NCBI GenBank assembly: GCA_965368785.1
Contig: CBDUOG010000079.1
Span: 1-7,752 of the forward strand
Origin: Silanimonas sp965368785
GTDB lineage: Bacteria > Pseudomonadota > Gammaproteobacteria > Xanthomonadales > Xanthomonadaceae
DNA length: 7,752 nucleotides
Reading direction: 5' to 3'
Made by a program: the position numbers and the translations under genes. The notes under the pieces are model-generated. The model was not told where the DNA came from. It saw nothing but the letters and a program-made list of their open reading frames with translations, and searched no databases. Of this stretch, positions 1 to 6,137 are shown one piece after another; the first letter of the stretch is position 1, and each line of letters starts with the position of its first letter.

Positions 1-43
1 GAGGAATCGCGGCGGCGACGGTGGCAATTGCAATTTTTGTCAT
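1..43 (-). CDS. Start of an unidentified gene, cut by the left window edge
   Basis: Only the first 14 codons are visible, reading MTKIAIATVAAAIP. The ATG overlaps the rfbD stop codon in an ATGA arrangement. A good ribosome-binding sequence, AGGAA at 49-53, lies 5 bases before it. The same kind of junction joins the upstream rfb genes, which supports a real, co-translated gene. The visible residues are mostly small and hydrophobic after a lysine, so they could begin a signal peptide, a membrane segment or the first beta strand of a Rossmann-type fold. That is too little to choose. By context a polysaccharide or surface-sugar function is possible, but this is inference from position only. Confidence 0.5.
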   Translation of the reverse strand, partial: MTKIAIATVAAAIP

Positions 44-951
44 TGCTGTTCCTGTGATTGCTTGATTTGTTCCAGCACTTCGATGACGCCTTGCGACCAG
101 GGAGCCAGTTCAATACCCAAATCACCTTTGAGCTTGTCATGATTGAGTACCGAATAGGCTGGTCGAGCAGCCGGTGTGGGGTAGGCTGAGGCCGGGATGG
201 CGTGCAGTGCTGGCTTCGCAGGGATCAACTTGAGCTGGTAAGCCTTATCGAAAATCTCGGTAGCGACCTCAAACCAGCTGCATTGACCCTGCGGCGATAA
301 ATGCCATGTTCCCGACGACTCGGGCTGCTTTTCCACGATAGCCAAAGTGGCCTGAGCGATCCAATGTGCGGGTGTTGGCGAACCGACTTGATCAGTCACA
401 ATACTTAGTTGGTCGCGGTCGGCTGCAAGGCGCAACATAGTGCGCAGAAAATTTTTGCCGTGGGCAGCATAGACCCAGGCCACGCGAAGAATAATATGAC
501 GGCAGCCGCTCTCTCGAATGGCCTGCTCACCGGCGAGTTTGCTGGCACCATACACGCCGAGCGGCGCGCAAGTATCGCCTTCCAGATAGGCTTGCTGGCT
601 ACTGCCGTCAAAGACGTAGTCGGTGGAGTAGTGCAGCAGACTCGCGCCTATTTGCTCACAGGCCAGAGCGATGCAGTCTACCGCGTGGGCATTAATCTGG
701 AACGCGCTCTCTTGATCGCTTTCGGCTTGGTCCACTGCGGTGTATGCCGCGGCATTGATCACCCAGTCCGGTTTTTGCTGAGCAATCAGCTGCGGAATTA
801 CCGACGAGTCGCTCAAGTCGAGGCTCAGGCATTTTTCCCCATCGGGCAATTGGCCATCGCGCGTGGTGGCGTTGAAATCGACGCGGTGCTTCAGCTGCCG
901 ATATAGCTCAAGTCCGACCTGGCCGCCGGCACCAATCAGCAAAACCTTCAT
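40..951 (-). CDS. rfbD: dTDP-4-dehydrorhamnose reductase (RmlD/RfbD)
   Basis: This enzyme catalyses the last step of dTDP-L-rhamnose synthesis: NAD(P)H-dependent reduction of dTDP-6-deoxy-L-lyxo-4-hexulose, in the cytoplasm. The 303-residue protein is a short-chain dehydrogenase/reductase of the usual RmlD length. The N-terminal nucleotide-binding motif GAGGQVG is at residues 7-13, NAAAYTAVDQAE at about 66-77, YSTDYVFDG at 108-116, and the catalytic pair Tyr134/Lys138 is in YGASK. The conserved RPAYSVL segment is near 263-269. Its ATG overlaps the rfbC stop (ATGA). No clear Shine-Dalgarno sequence precedes it, so translation probably depends on coupling to rfbC. The gene is intact and the assignment is secure. 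Confidence 0.97.
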   Translation of the reverse strand: MKVLLIGAGGQVGLELYRQLKHRVDFNATTRDGQLPDGEKCLSLDLSDSSVIPQLIAQQKPDWVINAAAYTAVDQAESDQESAFQINAHAVDCIALACEQIGASLLHYSTDYVFDGSSQQAYLEGDTCAPLGVYGASKLAGEQAIRESGCRHIILRVAWVYAAHGKNFLRTMLRLAADRDQLSIVTDQVGSPTPAHWIAQATLAIVEKQPESSGTWHLSPQGQCSWFEVATEIFDKAYQLKLIPAKPALHAIPASAYPTPAARPAYSVLNHDKLKGDLGIELAPWSQGVIEVLEQIKQSQEQQ

Positions 952-1505
952 GCAGCGTAGAGCGGTAAGCGTTCAGCGGCGATATCGGACAAGAACGGCG
1001 CTTTGCCATCTTTGTCCGATAAGTCCGGTGAAGAGACTGGCCAATCAATCGCCAACTGCGCATCATTCCAGCGGATATTGGCATCGGCTTCGCGGTCATA
1101 AACGCGCGTGCACAAATAGCTAAATACGGCGCGTTCGCTGAGAACAACAAAGCCGTGGGCAAAGCCCTCGGGGATCCACAGCATGCGCCGGTTTTCAGCG
1201 CTGAGTACCGCCGCAGTCCAGCGTCCGAAGTCCGGCGAGCCACGGCGGATATCGACGGCTACATCGTAGACCTCACCCTCAAGCACCTGCACCAGCTTGC
1301 CCTGCGGATTCGGCCACTGATAATGCAAGCCGCGCAGTACACCACGCTGAGAGACGGAGACGTTGGCTTGTGCCACGTCGAATTCCATGCCGGCCTCTCG
1401 AAACTTATCCTTATGCCATGACTCAAAAAACGTGCCGCGCGCATCACCGAACGCCGCCGGCTCGATCAGCTTGACATCGGCCAACTGTGTCTGCTGAATT
1501 TTCAT
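948..1505 (-). CDS. rfbC: dTDP-4-dehydrorhamnose 3,5-epimerase (RmlC/RfbC)
   Basis: This enzyme epimerises C3 and C5 of dTDP-4-keto-6-deoxyglucose, the third step to dTDP-L-rhamnose. The 185-residue length and cupin-type sequence match the family. RGLHYQ at 58-63 supplies the catalytic His61, Lys70 lies in PQGK, and PEGFAHGF (112-119) is the typical barrel motif. Tyr130 in the SYLCT segment aligns with the catalytic Tyr, and LSDKD (162-166) supplies the late conserved Asp. Position 131 is Leu where I would more often expect Lys, which is probably neutral. Its ATG overlaps the rfbA stop (ATGA), and the stop overlaps the rfbD start. The upstream bases show no good Shine-Dalgarno sequence, so reinitiation after rfbA is likely. 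Confidence 0.97.
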   Translation of the reverse strand: MKIQQTQLADVKLIEPAAFGDARGTFFESWHKDKFREAGMEFDVAQANVSVSQRGVLRGLHYQWPNPQGKLVQVLEGEVYDVAVDIRRGSPDFGRWTAAVLSAENRRMLWIPEGFAHGFVVLSERAVFSYLCTRVYDREADANIRWNDAQLAIDWPVSSPDLSDKDGKAPFLSDIAAERLPLYAA

Positions 1506-2386
1506 TTGACCGGCCCGTGCTCAAGCAAGCCGAGCAGGTACTGGCCGTAACCGTTCTTTTTCAAGGGGTTTGCCAATTTTTCCAATTGCGCTGCGTTGAT
1601 CCAGTCCTTGTAGAACGCAATCTCTTCCGGGCAACAAATGCGCAGGCCCTGACGTGCTTCCATGGTTTCGATGAAGTTGGCTGCCTGCATCAGGCTTTCA
1701 TGGGTGCCGGTATCGAGCCAGGCAAACCCGCGCGCCATCTTTTCAAGGCGCAGCGAATTATCATCCAGATAGCAACGATTCAAATCGGTGATCTCTAATT
1801 CACCACGTTTTGATGGTTTGAGTTCGCGGGCAAACTTCGGAGCGCGCGAGTCATAAAAATACAGGCCGGTAACCGCGTAGTTCGACTTCGGTTGATCGGG
1901 TTTCTCTTCAAGCCCGATTACCCGGTCATCGGCGTCAAACTCGGCGACGCCGTAAGCGCGTGCGTCTTTTACCCAGTATCCAAAAACAGTCGCACCGCAT
2001 TCGCGCGCATCGGCGCGCTTCAATAGCTCGGTCATACCTGCGCCGTGAAAAATATTATCTCCGAGCACCAAACAACTGGGTGCGCCGTCTAAGAATTCCT
2101 CACCAATGATTAGCGCTTGTGCCAAACCATCCGGGCTCGGCTGCACCGCATACTGGATATTCATACCCCATTGCGATCCATCGCCGAGCAGGCGCTGAAA
2201 CAGTTCCTGTTCGTGCGGCGTGTTGATGATCAGCACATCACGCATTCCGGCGAGCATGAGTACGCTCAGCGGGTAGTAAATCATTGGCTTGTCGTACACC
2301 GGCAGCAGTTGTTTGCTGATCGCCTGGGTAATCGGATAAAGCCGTGTGCCTGATCCGCCCGCTAGAATAATTCCTTTACGTTGCAT
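1502..2386 (-). CDS. rfbA: Glucose-1-phosphate thymidylyltransferase (RmlA/RfbA)
   Basis: This enzyme makes dTDP-glucose from dTTP and glucose-1-phosphate, the committed and usually feedback-inhibited first step of the rhamnose pathway. The 294-residue length is normal for the short RmlA class. Signature sequences are all present: GGSGTRLYP (10-18), KQLLPVYDKPMIYYPL (25-40), LGDNIFHG with Asp110 (108-115), EEKP (160-163), and WLDTGTHESL with Asp225 (223-232). The two Asp residues match the metal-binding pair of the family. The gene starts 2 bases after the rfbB stop. Its strong ribosome-binding site, TGGAGG at 2394-2399, lies inside the end of rfbB, 7 bases before the ATG. Confidence 0.98.
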   Translation of the reverse strand: MQRKGIILAGGSGTRLYPITQAISKQLLPVYDKPMIYYPLSVLMLAGMRDVLIINTPHEQELFQRLLGDGSQWGMNIQYAVQPSPDGLAQALIIGEEFLDGAPSCLVLGDNIFHGAGMTELLKRADARECGATVFGYWVKDARAYGVAEFDADDRVIGLEEKPDQPKSNYAVTGLYFYDSRAPKFARELKPSKRGELEITDLNRCYLDDNSLRLEKMARGFAWLDTGTHESLMQAANFIETMEARQGLRICCPEEIAFYKDWINAAQLEKLANPLKKNGYGQYLLGLLEHGPVK

Positions 2387-2388
2387 CT

Positions 2389-3447
2389 TCAGGCCTCCAG
2401 GCCAATCCGGTCGAGCCGGTAACTACCATCGAGAATGTGTTGCACCCACGTATCGTTTTGCAAATACCAGTCGACGGTTTTTGCTATGCCTTCTTCGAAG
2501 CCGAGGGTGGGCGCCCAGTCTAATTCGGTTTTGAGTTTGCTGGCGTCGATCGCATAACGACGGTCGTGACCGGGGCGATCTTTCACATAAGTGATCAGCG
2601 ATTGACGCGCACGACCATCAGCTAGCGGCTGGTGCGCATCGAGCAGATCGCAAATACGCTGAACCACTTGTATGTTCTGGCGCTCGGCATCGCCACCGAC
2701 ATTATAGGTTTCACCCACTCGACCTGCTTGGAGCACACGGCGAATGGCCGCGCAGTGGTCGGTCACGTACAACCAGTCGCGCACATTTTTACCATCGCCA
2801 TAAACCGGCAAGGATTCGCCCTTGCTGGCCCTTTGAATGATCAGCGGAATGAGCTTTTCCGGAAATTGCAGCGGACCGTAGTTGTTCGAGCAGTTGGTCG
2901 TGAGTACCGGCAGGCCGTAGGTATGATGAAACGCGCGAACCAGATGATCGGAGGCCGCTTTAGATGCCGAGTACGGCGAATTCGGTGCAAAAGGCGTGGA
3001 CTCAGTGAAGTATCCGCTATCGCCTAAGGACCCGTACACTTCATCGGTGGATACATGCAGAAAACGGAACGCATCTTTTTTTGTGCCCGGCAGTTCACGC
3101 CAATAGTCGCGCGCTTCTTCGAGCAGTGCCAGGGTGCCGACCACATTGGTCTGAATAAACGCCGCCGGCCCGTCGATGGATCGATCGACATGGCTTTCAG
3201 CGGCAAAATTAACAATGGCCGTGGGCTGATGCTCGCGCAATAGCTGAGCCACCAGGGCGCGATCTGCGATATCACCATGAACAAAATGATGGTCCGGATC
3301 GCTGTCCAGCGAACTTAAGCTCTGCTGGTTGCCCGCATAGGTTAATGCGTCGAGGTTGATGATTCGCGCCACTCGTGCACGACGTGCTTCCAGCACGAAA
3401 TTGGCGCCGATAAAACCTGCGCCTCCGGTTACCAACCATGTCTGCAT
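2389..3447 (-). CDS. rfbB: dTDP-glucose 4,6-dehydratase (RmlB/RfbB)
   Basis: This enzyme converts dTDP-glucose to dTDP-4-keto-6-deoxyglucose using bound NAD+, the second step of the pathway. The 352-residue extended SDR shows the NAD-binding motif TGGAGFIG (7-14), NFAAESHVDRSI (80-91), the catalytic STDEVYG with Thr134, Asp135 and Glu136 (133-139), and Tyr159/Lys163 in YSASK. NNYGP (188-192), RDWLYVTDH (223-231) and the RPGHDRRYAID segment (291-301) are also present. It is the first rfb gene in transcription order, 35 bp after the ETF-QO stop. A GGAG ribosome-binding core at 3455-3458 lies 7 bases before the ATG. Family assignment is secure. Length and the rfbACD neighbours make it the rhamnose enzyme rather than a paralogue for another sugar. 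Confidence 0.98.
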   Translation of the reverse strand: MQTWLVTGGAGFIGANFVLEARRARVARIINLDALTYAGNQQSLSSLDSDPDHHFVHGDIADRALVAQLLREHQPTAIVNFAAESHVDRSIDGPAAFIQTNVVGTLALLEEARDYWRELPGTKKDAFRFLHVSTDEVYGSLGDSGYFTESTPFAPNSPYSASKAASDHLVRAFHHTYGLPVLTTNCSNNYGPLQFPEKLIPLIIQRASKGESLPVYGDGKNVRDWLYVTDHCAAIRRVLQAGRVGETYNVGGDAERQNIQVVQRICDLLDAHQPLADGRARQSLITYVKDRPGHDRRYAIDASKLKTELDWAPTLGFEEGIAKTVDWYLQNDTWVQHILDGSYRLDRIGLEA

Positions 3448-3482
3448 GTAGCCGCTCCGTTAGTGAAACTAAACCCGTTATT

Positions 3483-5084
3483 TTACAGGTTCTGGTAGTT
3501 CGGGCCCGCGCCACCTTCCGGGGTGACCCAGTTGATTATCTGGTAGGGATCCTTGATGTCACAGGTTTTACAATGGACACAGTTGGCCGCATTGATTTGC
3601 AGTTGCCGATCAGCGCCTTCGCCCACCATTTCATAAACGTTTGCGGGGCAAAAGCGTGTACACGGATTGCCATATTCCTCCGCGCAGCGTGTGATGCAGA
3701 TGTTGGTATCGCTGACCTGCAGGTGCACCAGCTGGTCTTCATCGTGCTCGGTGGCAGCAAAATAGACGCCCGACAATCGGTCGCGCGGAGCCAGACTGCG
3801 TTCCACATAGTCGGCGCCCAGGGGATTCTCCTTGAGCCGCTGGTCGAGCGCCGAATGATCGGCACTCACGCGCATGGTCCACGGCGATAATCCGGCGGTG
3901 ATCGTTTCCCAAATCGAATTGAGCAAACCGAACCACATGCCTTTTTTGAAGCCCGGCTTAAAATTGCGCACGGTATGCAGCTCTTTCATAACCGCAGAAT
4001 TGCGCAATGTGGCATCCCAGCCCGCCGCAACGGCGCCGTGCGTGACCACATGATCGGCGGCTAAGATCGCCGAGCGCATTGCCTGATGCACGCCTTTAAT
4101 TTTCGGCACATTGACCAGGCCGGCCGCACAGCCGATCAACATCGCGCCGGGCATTTCAACTTTTGGAAGGCTCTGATAGCCGCCGGTCGTGATGACCCGG
4201 GCGCCGGCCGAAACAATCGTGCCGCCTTCGAGCAACGACTTCACACTGGGATGATGTTTCCACTGCTGGAAGGCTTCGTAGGGTTCGTAGTTGGGGTCGC
4301 TATAGTCGAGACCTGAGACATAGCCCAGTGCAACGCGATCTTTATCAAGGTGATACAAAAAGCTGCCGCCATAGGTTTGAGTGTTCGCCGGCCAGCCCAT
4401 TGAGTGAACAATTTTGCCCGGCTCACTACGCCCGGCTGGCAATTGCCACAATTCTTTGATGCCGATGGAATAGCTTTGCGGATCACTGTCATGGTCCAGG
4501 TCGAATTTTTTGATCAGCTGCTTACTCAGATGACCGCGCGCGCCTTCAGATAGCACGGTTAATTTGGCGACAATATCGATGCCTTGCGTGTAAGCCGCTT
4601 TATGACTGCCGTCTTTGGCCACGCCCATATCGCCGATACGCACGCCGCTAACCGCGCCTTGTGCATCAAATAGCAACTCAGATGCAGCGAAGCCGGGGTA
4701 AATTTCAACCCCCAATGCCTCCGCCTGCGGGGCCATCCATGCGCACATCGCACCCAGCGAAACAATAAAGTTTCCGTGGTTGCTCATTTGCGGCGGTGTC
4801 GGCATGCGGAACGCATTGTTCTTGGTTAAAAACAAGAACTCATCTTTTCCCGCCGCCACGCATATCGGCGGCGGATTGTTGCGCCAGCCAGGTAGTAATT
4901 CGTCGAGCGGACCCGGTTCAATGACCGCGCCGGATAAAATGTGTGCACCGATTGTCGAGGATTTTTCGATGATGCAGACCGACAGTTCTGGCTGCTTTTG
5001 TTTGAGCCTTATGGCAAAGGACAGTCCGGCCGGGCCAGCGCCCACCACTACCACGTCATACTGCATCTGATCGCGTTCGCTCAT
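3483..5084 (-). CDS. etf-QO: Electron transfer flavoprotein-ubiquinone oxidoreductase (ETF-QO)
   Basis: This membrane-associated FAD and 4Fe-4S enzyme passes electrons from reduced ETF, fed by acyl-CoA and other dehydrogenases, to the ubiquinone pool. From the chosen start it has 533 residues. The FAD-binding GAGPAG is at 15-20, a conserved ARGHLSKQLIKKF segment at about 182-194, and GLVNVPKIKGVHQAM at about 322-336. The C-terminal ferredoxin-like domain has Cys479 in FCP plus Cys502, Cys505 and Cys508 (CxxCxxC), matching the four cluster ligands known in the family. The tail INWVTPEGGAGPNYQNL is typical. The frame is open back to an ATG at 5156, but the ATG at 5084 is preferred. It has AAGGA 7 bases upstream and gives the short N-terminus usual in bacterial ETF-QO. 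No etfA or etfB is present in this window. Confidence 0.95.
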   Translation of the reverse strand: MSERDQMQYDVVVVGAGPAGLSFAIRLKQKQPELSVCIIEKSSTIGAHILSGAVIEPGPLDELLPGWRNNPPPICVAAGKDEFLFLTKNNAFRMPTPPQMSNHGNFIVSLGAMCAWMAPQAEALGVEIYPGFAASELLFDAQGAVSGVRIGDMGVAKDGSHKAAYTQGIDIVAKLTVLSEGARGHLSKQLIKKFDLDHDSDPQSYSIGIKELWQLPAGRSEPGKIVHSMGWPANTQTYGGSFLYHLDKDRVALGYVSGLDYSDPNYEPYEAFQQWKHHPSVKSLLEGGTIVSAGARVITTGGYQSLPKVEMPGAMLIGCAAGLVNVPKIKGVHQAMRSAILAADHVVTHGAVAAGWDATLRNSAVMKELHTVRNFKPGFKKGMWFGLLNSIWETITAGLSPWTMRVSADHSALDQRLKENPLGADYVERSLAPRDRLSGVYFAATEHDEDQLVHLQVSDTNICITRCAEEYGNPCTRFCPANVYEMVGEGADRQLQINAANCVHCKTCDIKDPYQIINWVTPEGGAGPNYQNL

Positions 5085-5091
5085 TGGTCTT

Positions 5092-5096
5092 TCCTT
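5092..5096 (-). promoter_or_regulatory. Ribosome-binding site that decides the ETF-QO start
   Basis: On the minus strand AAGGA, followed by AAG, sits 7 bases before the ATG at 5084. This is the best Shine-Dalgarno match near either candidate start. It argues against the in-frame ATG at 5156, which would add 24 polar residues before the FAD-binding domain. Confidence 0.7.
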
Positions 5097-5108
5097 GCGT
5101 GATTCCCC

Positions 5109-5137
5109 ATTGTCTAATGACTGGCGCTGATCGGCAA
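5109..5137 (-). promoter_or_regulatory. Candidate sigma-70 promoter for the ETF-QO/rfb unit
   Basis: Reading the minus strand, TTGCCG (5132-5137) and GACAAT (5109-5114) are separated by 17 bases. Each matches the sigma-70 consensus at four of six positions. Transcription would begin about 18 bases before the preferred ETF-QO ATG, just leaving room for its ribosome-binding site. The match is weak and could be chance. Confidence 0.25.
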
Positions 5138-5162
5138 TGTCACGTCGATTAATCACAAGCCC

Positions 5163-5191
5163 CTGAGCGCAACCAAGATTGCCCGTAGAAT
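5163..5191 (+). promoter_or_regulatory. Candidate promoter for the EamA transporter/lipid-transport unit
   Basis: TAGAAT at 5186-5191 matches the -10 consensus at five of six positions. At 17 bases spacing the upstream hexamer is CTGAGC (5163-5168), only three of six. A start near 5198 would give a leader of about 39 bases before the ATG at 5237. The placement fits the divergent layout, but the -35 element is poor. A separate TTGACT at 5191-5196 has no matching -10. Confidence 0.25.
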
Positions 5192-5219
5192 TGACTATCC
5201 GCCCGCTAAGGCAGCAGTT

Positions 5220-5225
5220 GAAGGA
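5220..5225 (+). promoter_or_regulatory. Ribosome-binding site of the EamA transporter
   Basis: GAAGGA lies 11 bases before the ATG at 5237. The sequence is good but the spacing is longer than the 5-9 bases seen at most other starts here. No better start codon lies closer in frame. Confidence 0.5.
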
Positions 5226-5236
5226 CGCAACGATTC

Positions 5237-6124
5237 ATGTATTTGGGTGAGATTCTTTCCATATTAAGTGCGCTGACCTGGGCTTTCGGTGTGATTTTGT
5301 ACCGTCAGCTGGGTACCCAGCTGTCACCTTTGCGCCTGAACTACCTGAAAAATGCCCTGGTGTTACTCATGTTGATACCCGCGGTTCCGCTGGTGCATGG
5401 ATGGGCGATTCCCAGCCTGAATGCCGAGCAATGGATATTGGCACTGGCCAGCGGCGCCTTAGGAATTGCGGTGGCCGACACGATGTATTTTCGTGCACTT
5501 AATGAGCTGGGCGCGGCCCGTATGGGGGTGATCGGCAACTTCTACAGTCCGTTCGTCATTGCCTTGAGTTTTTTGTTTTTAGATGAGCGGCTCAATTTGA
5601 CCCAATTTATTGGTTTCGCTCTGGTCAGCCTGGGCGTGTTGATGGTGGGCTCGCCGGATGGCAGCACAAGCGATAGAAGCCGGGTGGGCAAGGGTGTCTT
5701 GCTGGGCGTTCTGGCCATTTTCCTGATGGCCGCGGCGATCGTAATGATTAAGCGGGTGCTGGAAGATCTGCCCTTGTTGTGGGTTACCGCGATTCGCATG
5801 ATCGGCGCCTTACTGGGGTTGGCCGTACTGGTGCGTTGGCGCGGTCGATCGATCTTGCCGTGGCGCGGCGTGCATATGCCGGGTCTGTGGCCTCGTCTGA
5901 TTCTGGCCGCATTTGTCGGTCAGTTTCTGTCGATGATCTTCTGGCTGGGCGGTTACAAGTACACCCTGGCCTCGGTGGCGGCAATTCTTAATGAAACGGC
6001 ATCCATTTTTATCCTGTTGTTTGCCGCCTGGCTCTTGCGCGAACGGCTCAATCTGCGTTCAATCATCGGTGTGAGCCTGAGTTTTGCAGGTGTTGCCTGT
6101 ATGCTAATTGCATCGCAGGCTTGA
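5237..6124 (+). CDS. EamA/DMT-family transporter (10-TM permease, substrate unknown)
   Basis: This 295-residue, strongly hydrophobic protein has the size and two-repeat layout of the drug/metabolite transporter superfamily. It is predicted to be an inner-membrane carrier with about ten helices. The two EamA repeats are visible in the sequence: FLDERLNLTQFIGFALV (114-130) and LLRERLNLRSIIGVSLS (266-282) occupy the same place at the end of each half. A basic, polar linker lies around 140-152. Families of this type export or import amino acids, metabolites or nucleotide sugars, and nothing here fixes the substrate. It is divergent from ETF-QO and stops 13 bp before the MlaE-family permease gene, so it is probably in the same transcript. 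Confidence 0.88.
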   Translation: MYLGEILSILSALTWAFGVILYRQLGTQLSPLRLNYLKNALVLLMLIPAVPLVHGWAIPSLNAEQWILALASGALGIAVADTMYFRALNELGAARMGVIGNFYSPFVIALSFLFLDERLNLTQFIGFALVSLGVLMVGSPDGSTSDRSRVGKGVLLGVLAIFLMAAAIVMIKRVLEDLPLLWVTAIRMIGALLGLAVLVRWRGRSILPWRGVHMPGLWPRLILAAFVGQFLSMIFWLGGYKYTLASVAAILNETASIFILLFAAWLLRERLNLRSIIGVSLSFAGVACMLIASQA

Positions 6125-6126
6125 AC

Positions 6127-6130
6127 GGAG
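6127..6130 (+). promoter_or_regulatory. Ribosome-binding site that decides the permease start
   Basis: GGAG sits 7 bases before the ATG at 6138, between the transporter stop and that ATG. The earlier in-frame ATG at 6108 lies inside the transporter gene and would add ten residues, so 6138 is preferred. Confidence 0.65.
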
Positions 6131-6137
6131 TGTGCAG

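Noticed and set aside
409..906. Plus-strand open frame of 165 codons opposite rfbD
   Set aside because: rfbD is intact and certain on the other strand. The translated frame shows no family motif and no convincing ribosome-binding site, so it is a coding shadow.
3459..3474. Small hairpin (GTTAGT/ACTAAC with a one-base bulge) between ETF-QO and rfbB, considered as a terminator
   Set aside because: The stem is only about six A/T-rich pairs and no run of T follows it on the minus strand. It sits directly before the rfbB ribosome-binding site.
3438..3890. Plus-strand open frame of 150 codons opposite the end of ETF-QO
   Set aside because: It covers the iron-sulphur domain of ETF-QO on the opposite strand and shows no recognisable domain. 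It is a shadow.
5085..5156. N-terminal extension of ETF-QO from the ATG at 5156
   Set aside because: The 24 added residues are polar and unlike family N-termini. The ATG at 5084 has a clear AAGGA ribosome-binding site, and the only promoter-like pair would start transcription downstream of 5156.
5134..5159. Possible CRP-type site (TGTGA near TGACA) in the divergent region
   Set aside because: Only one half matches TGTGA. The other half at the required six-base spacing does not match TCACA, so the site does not hold up.
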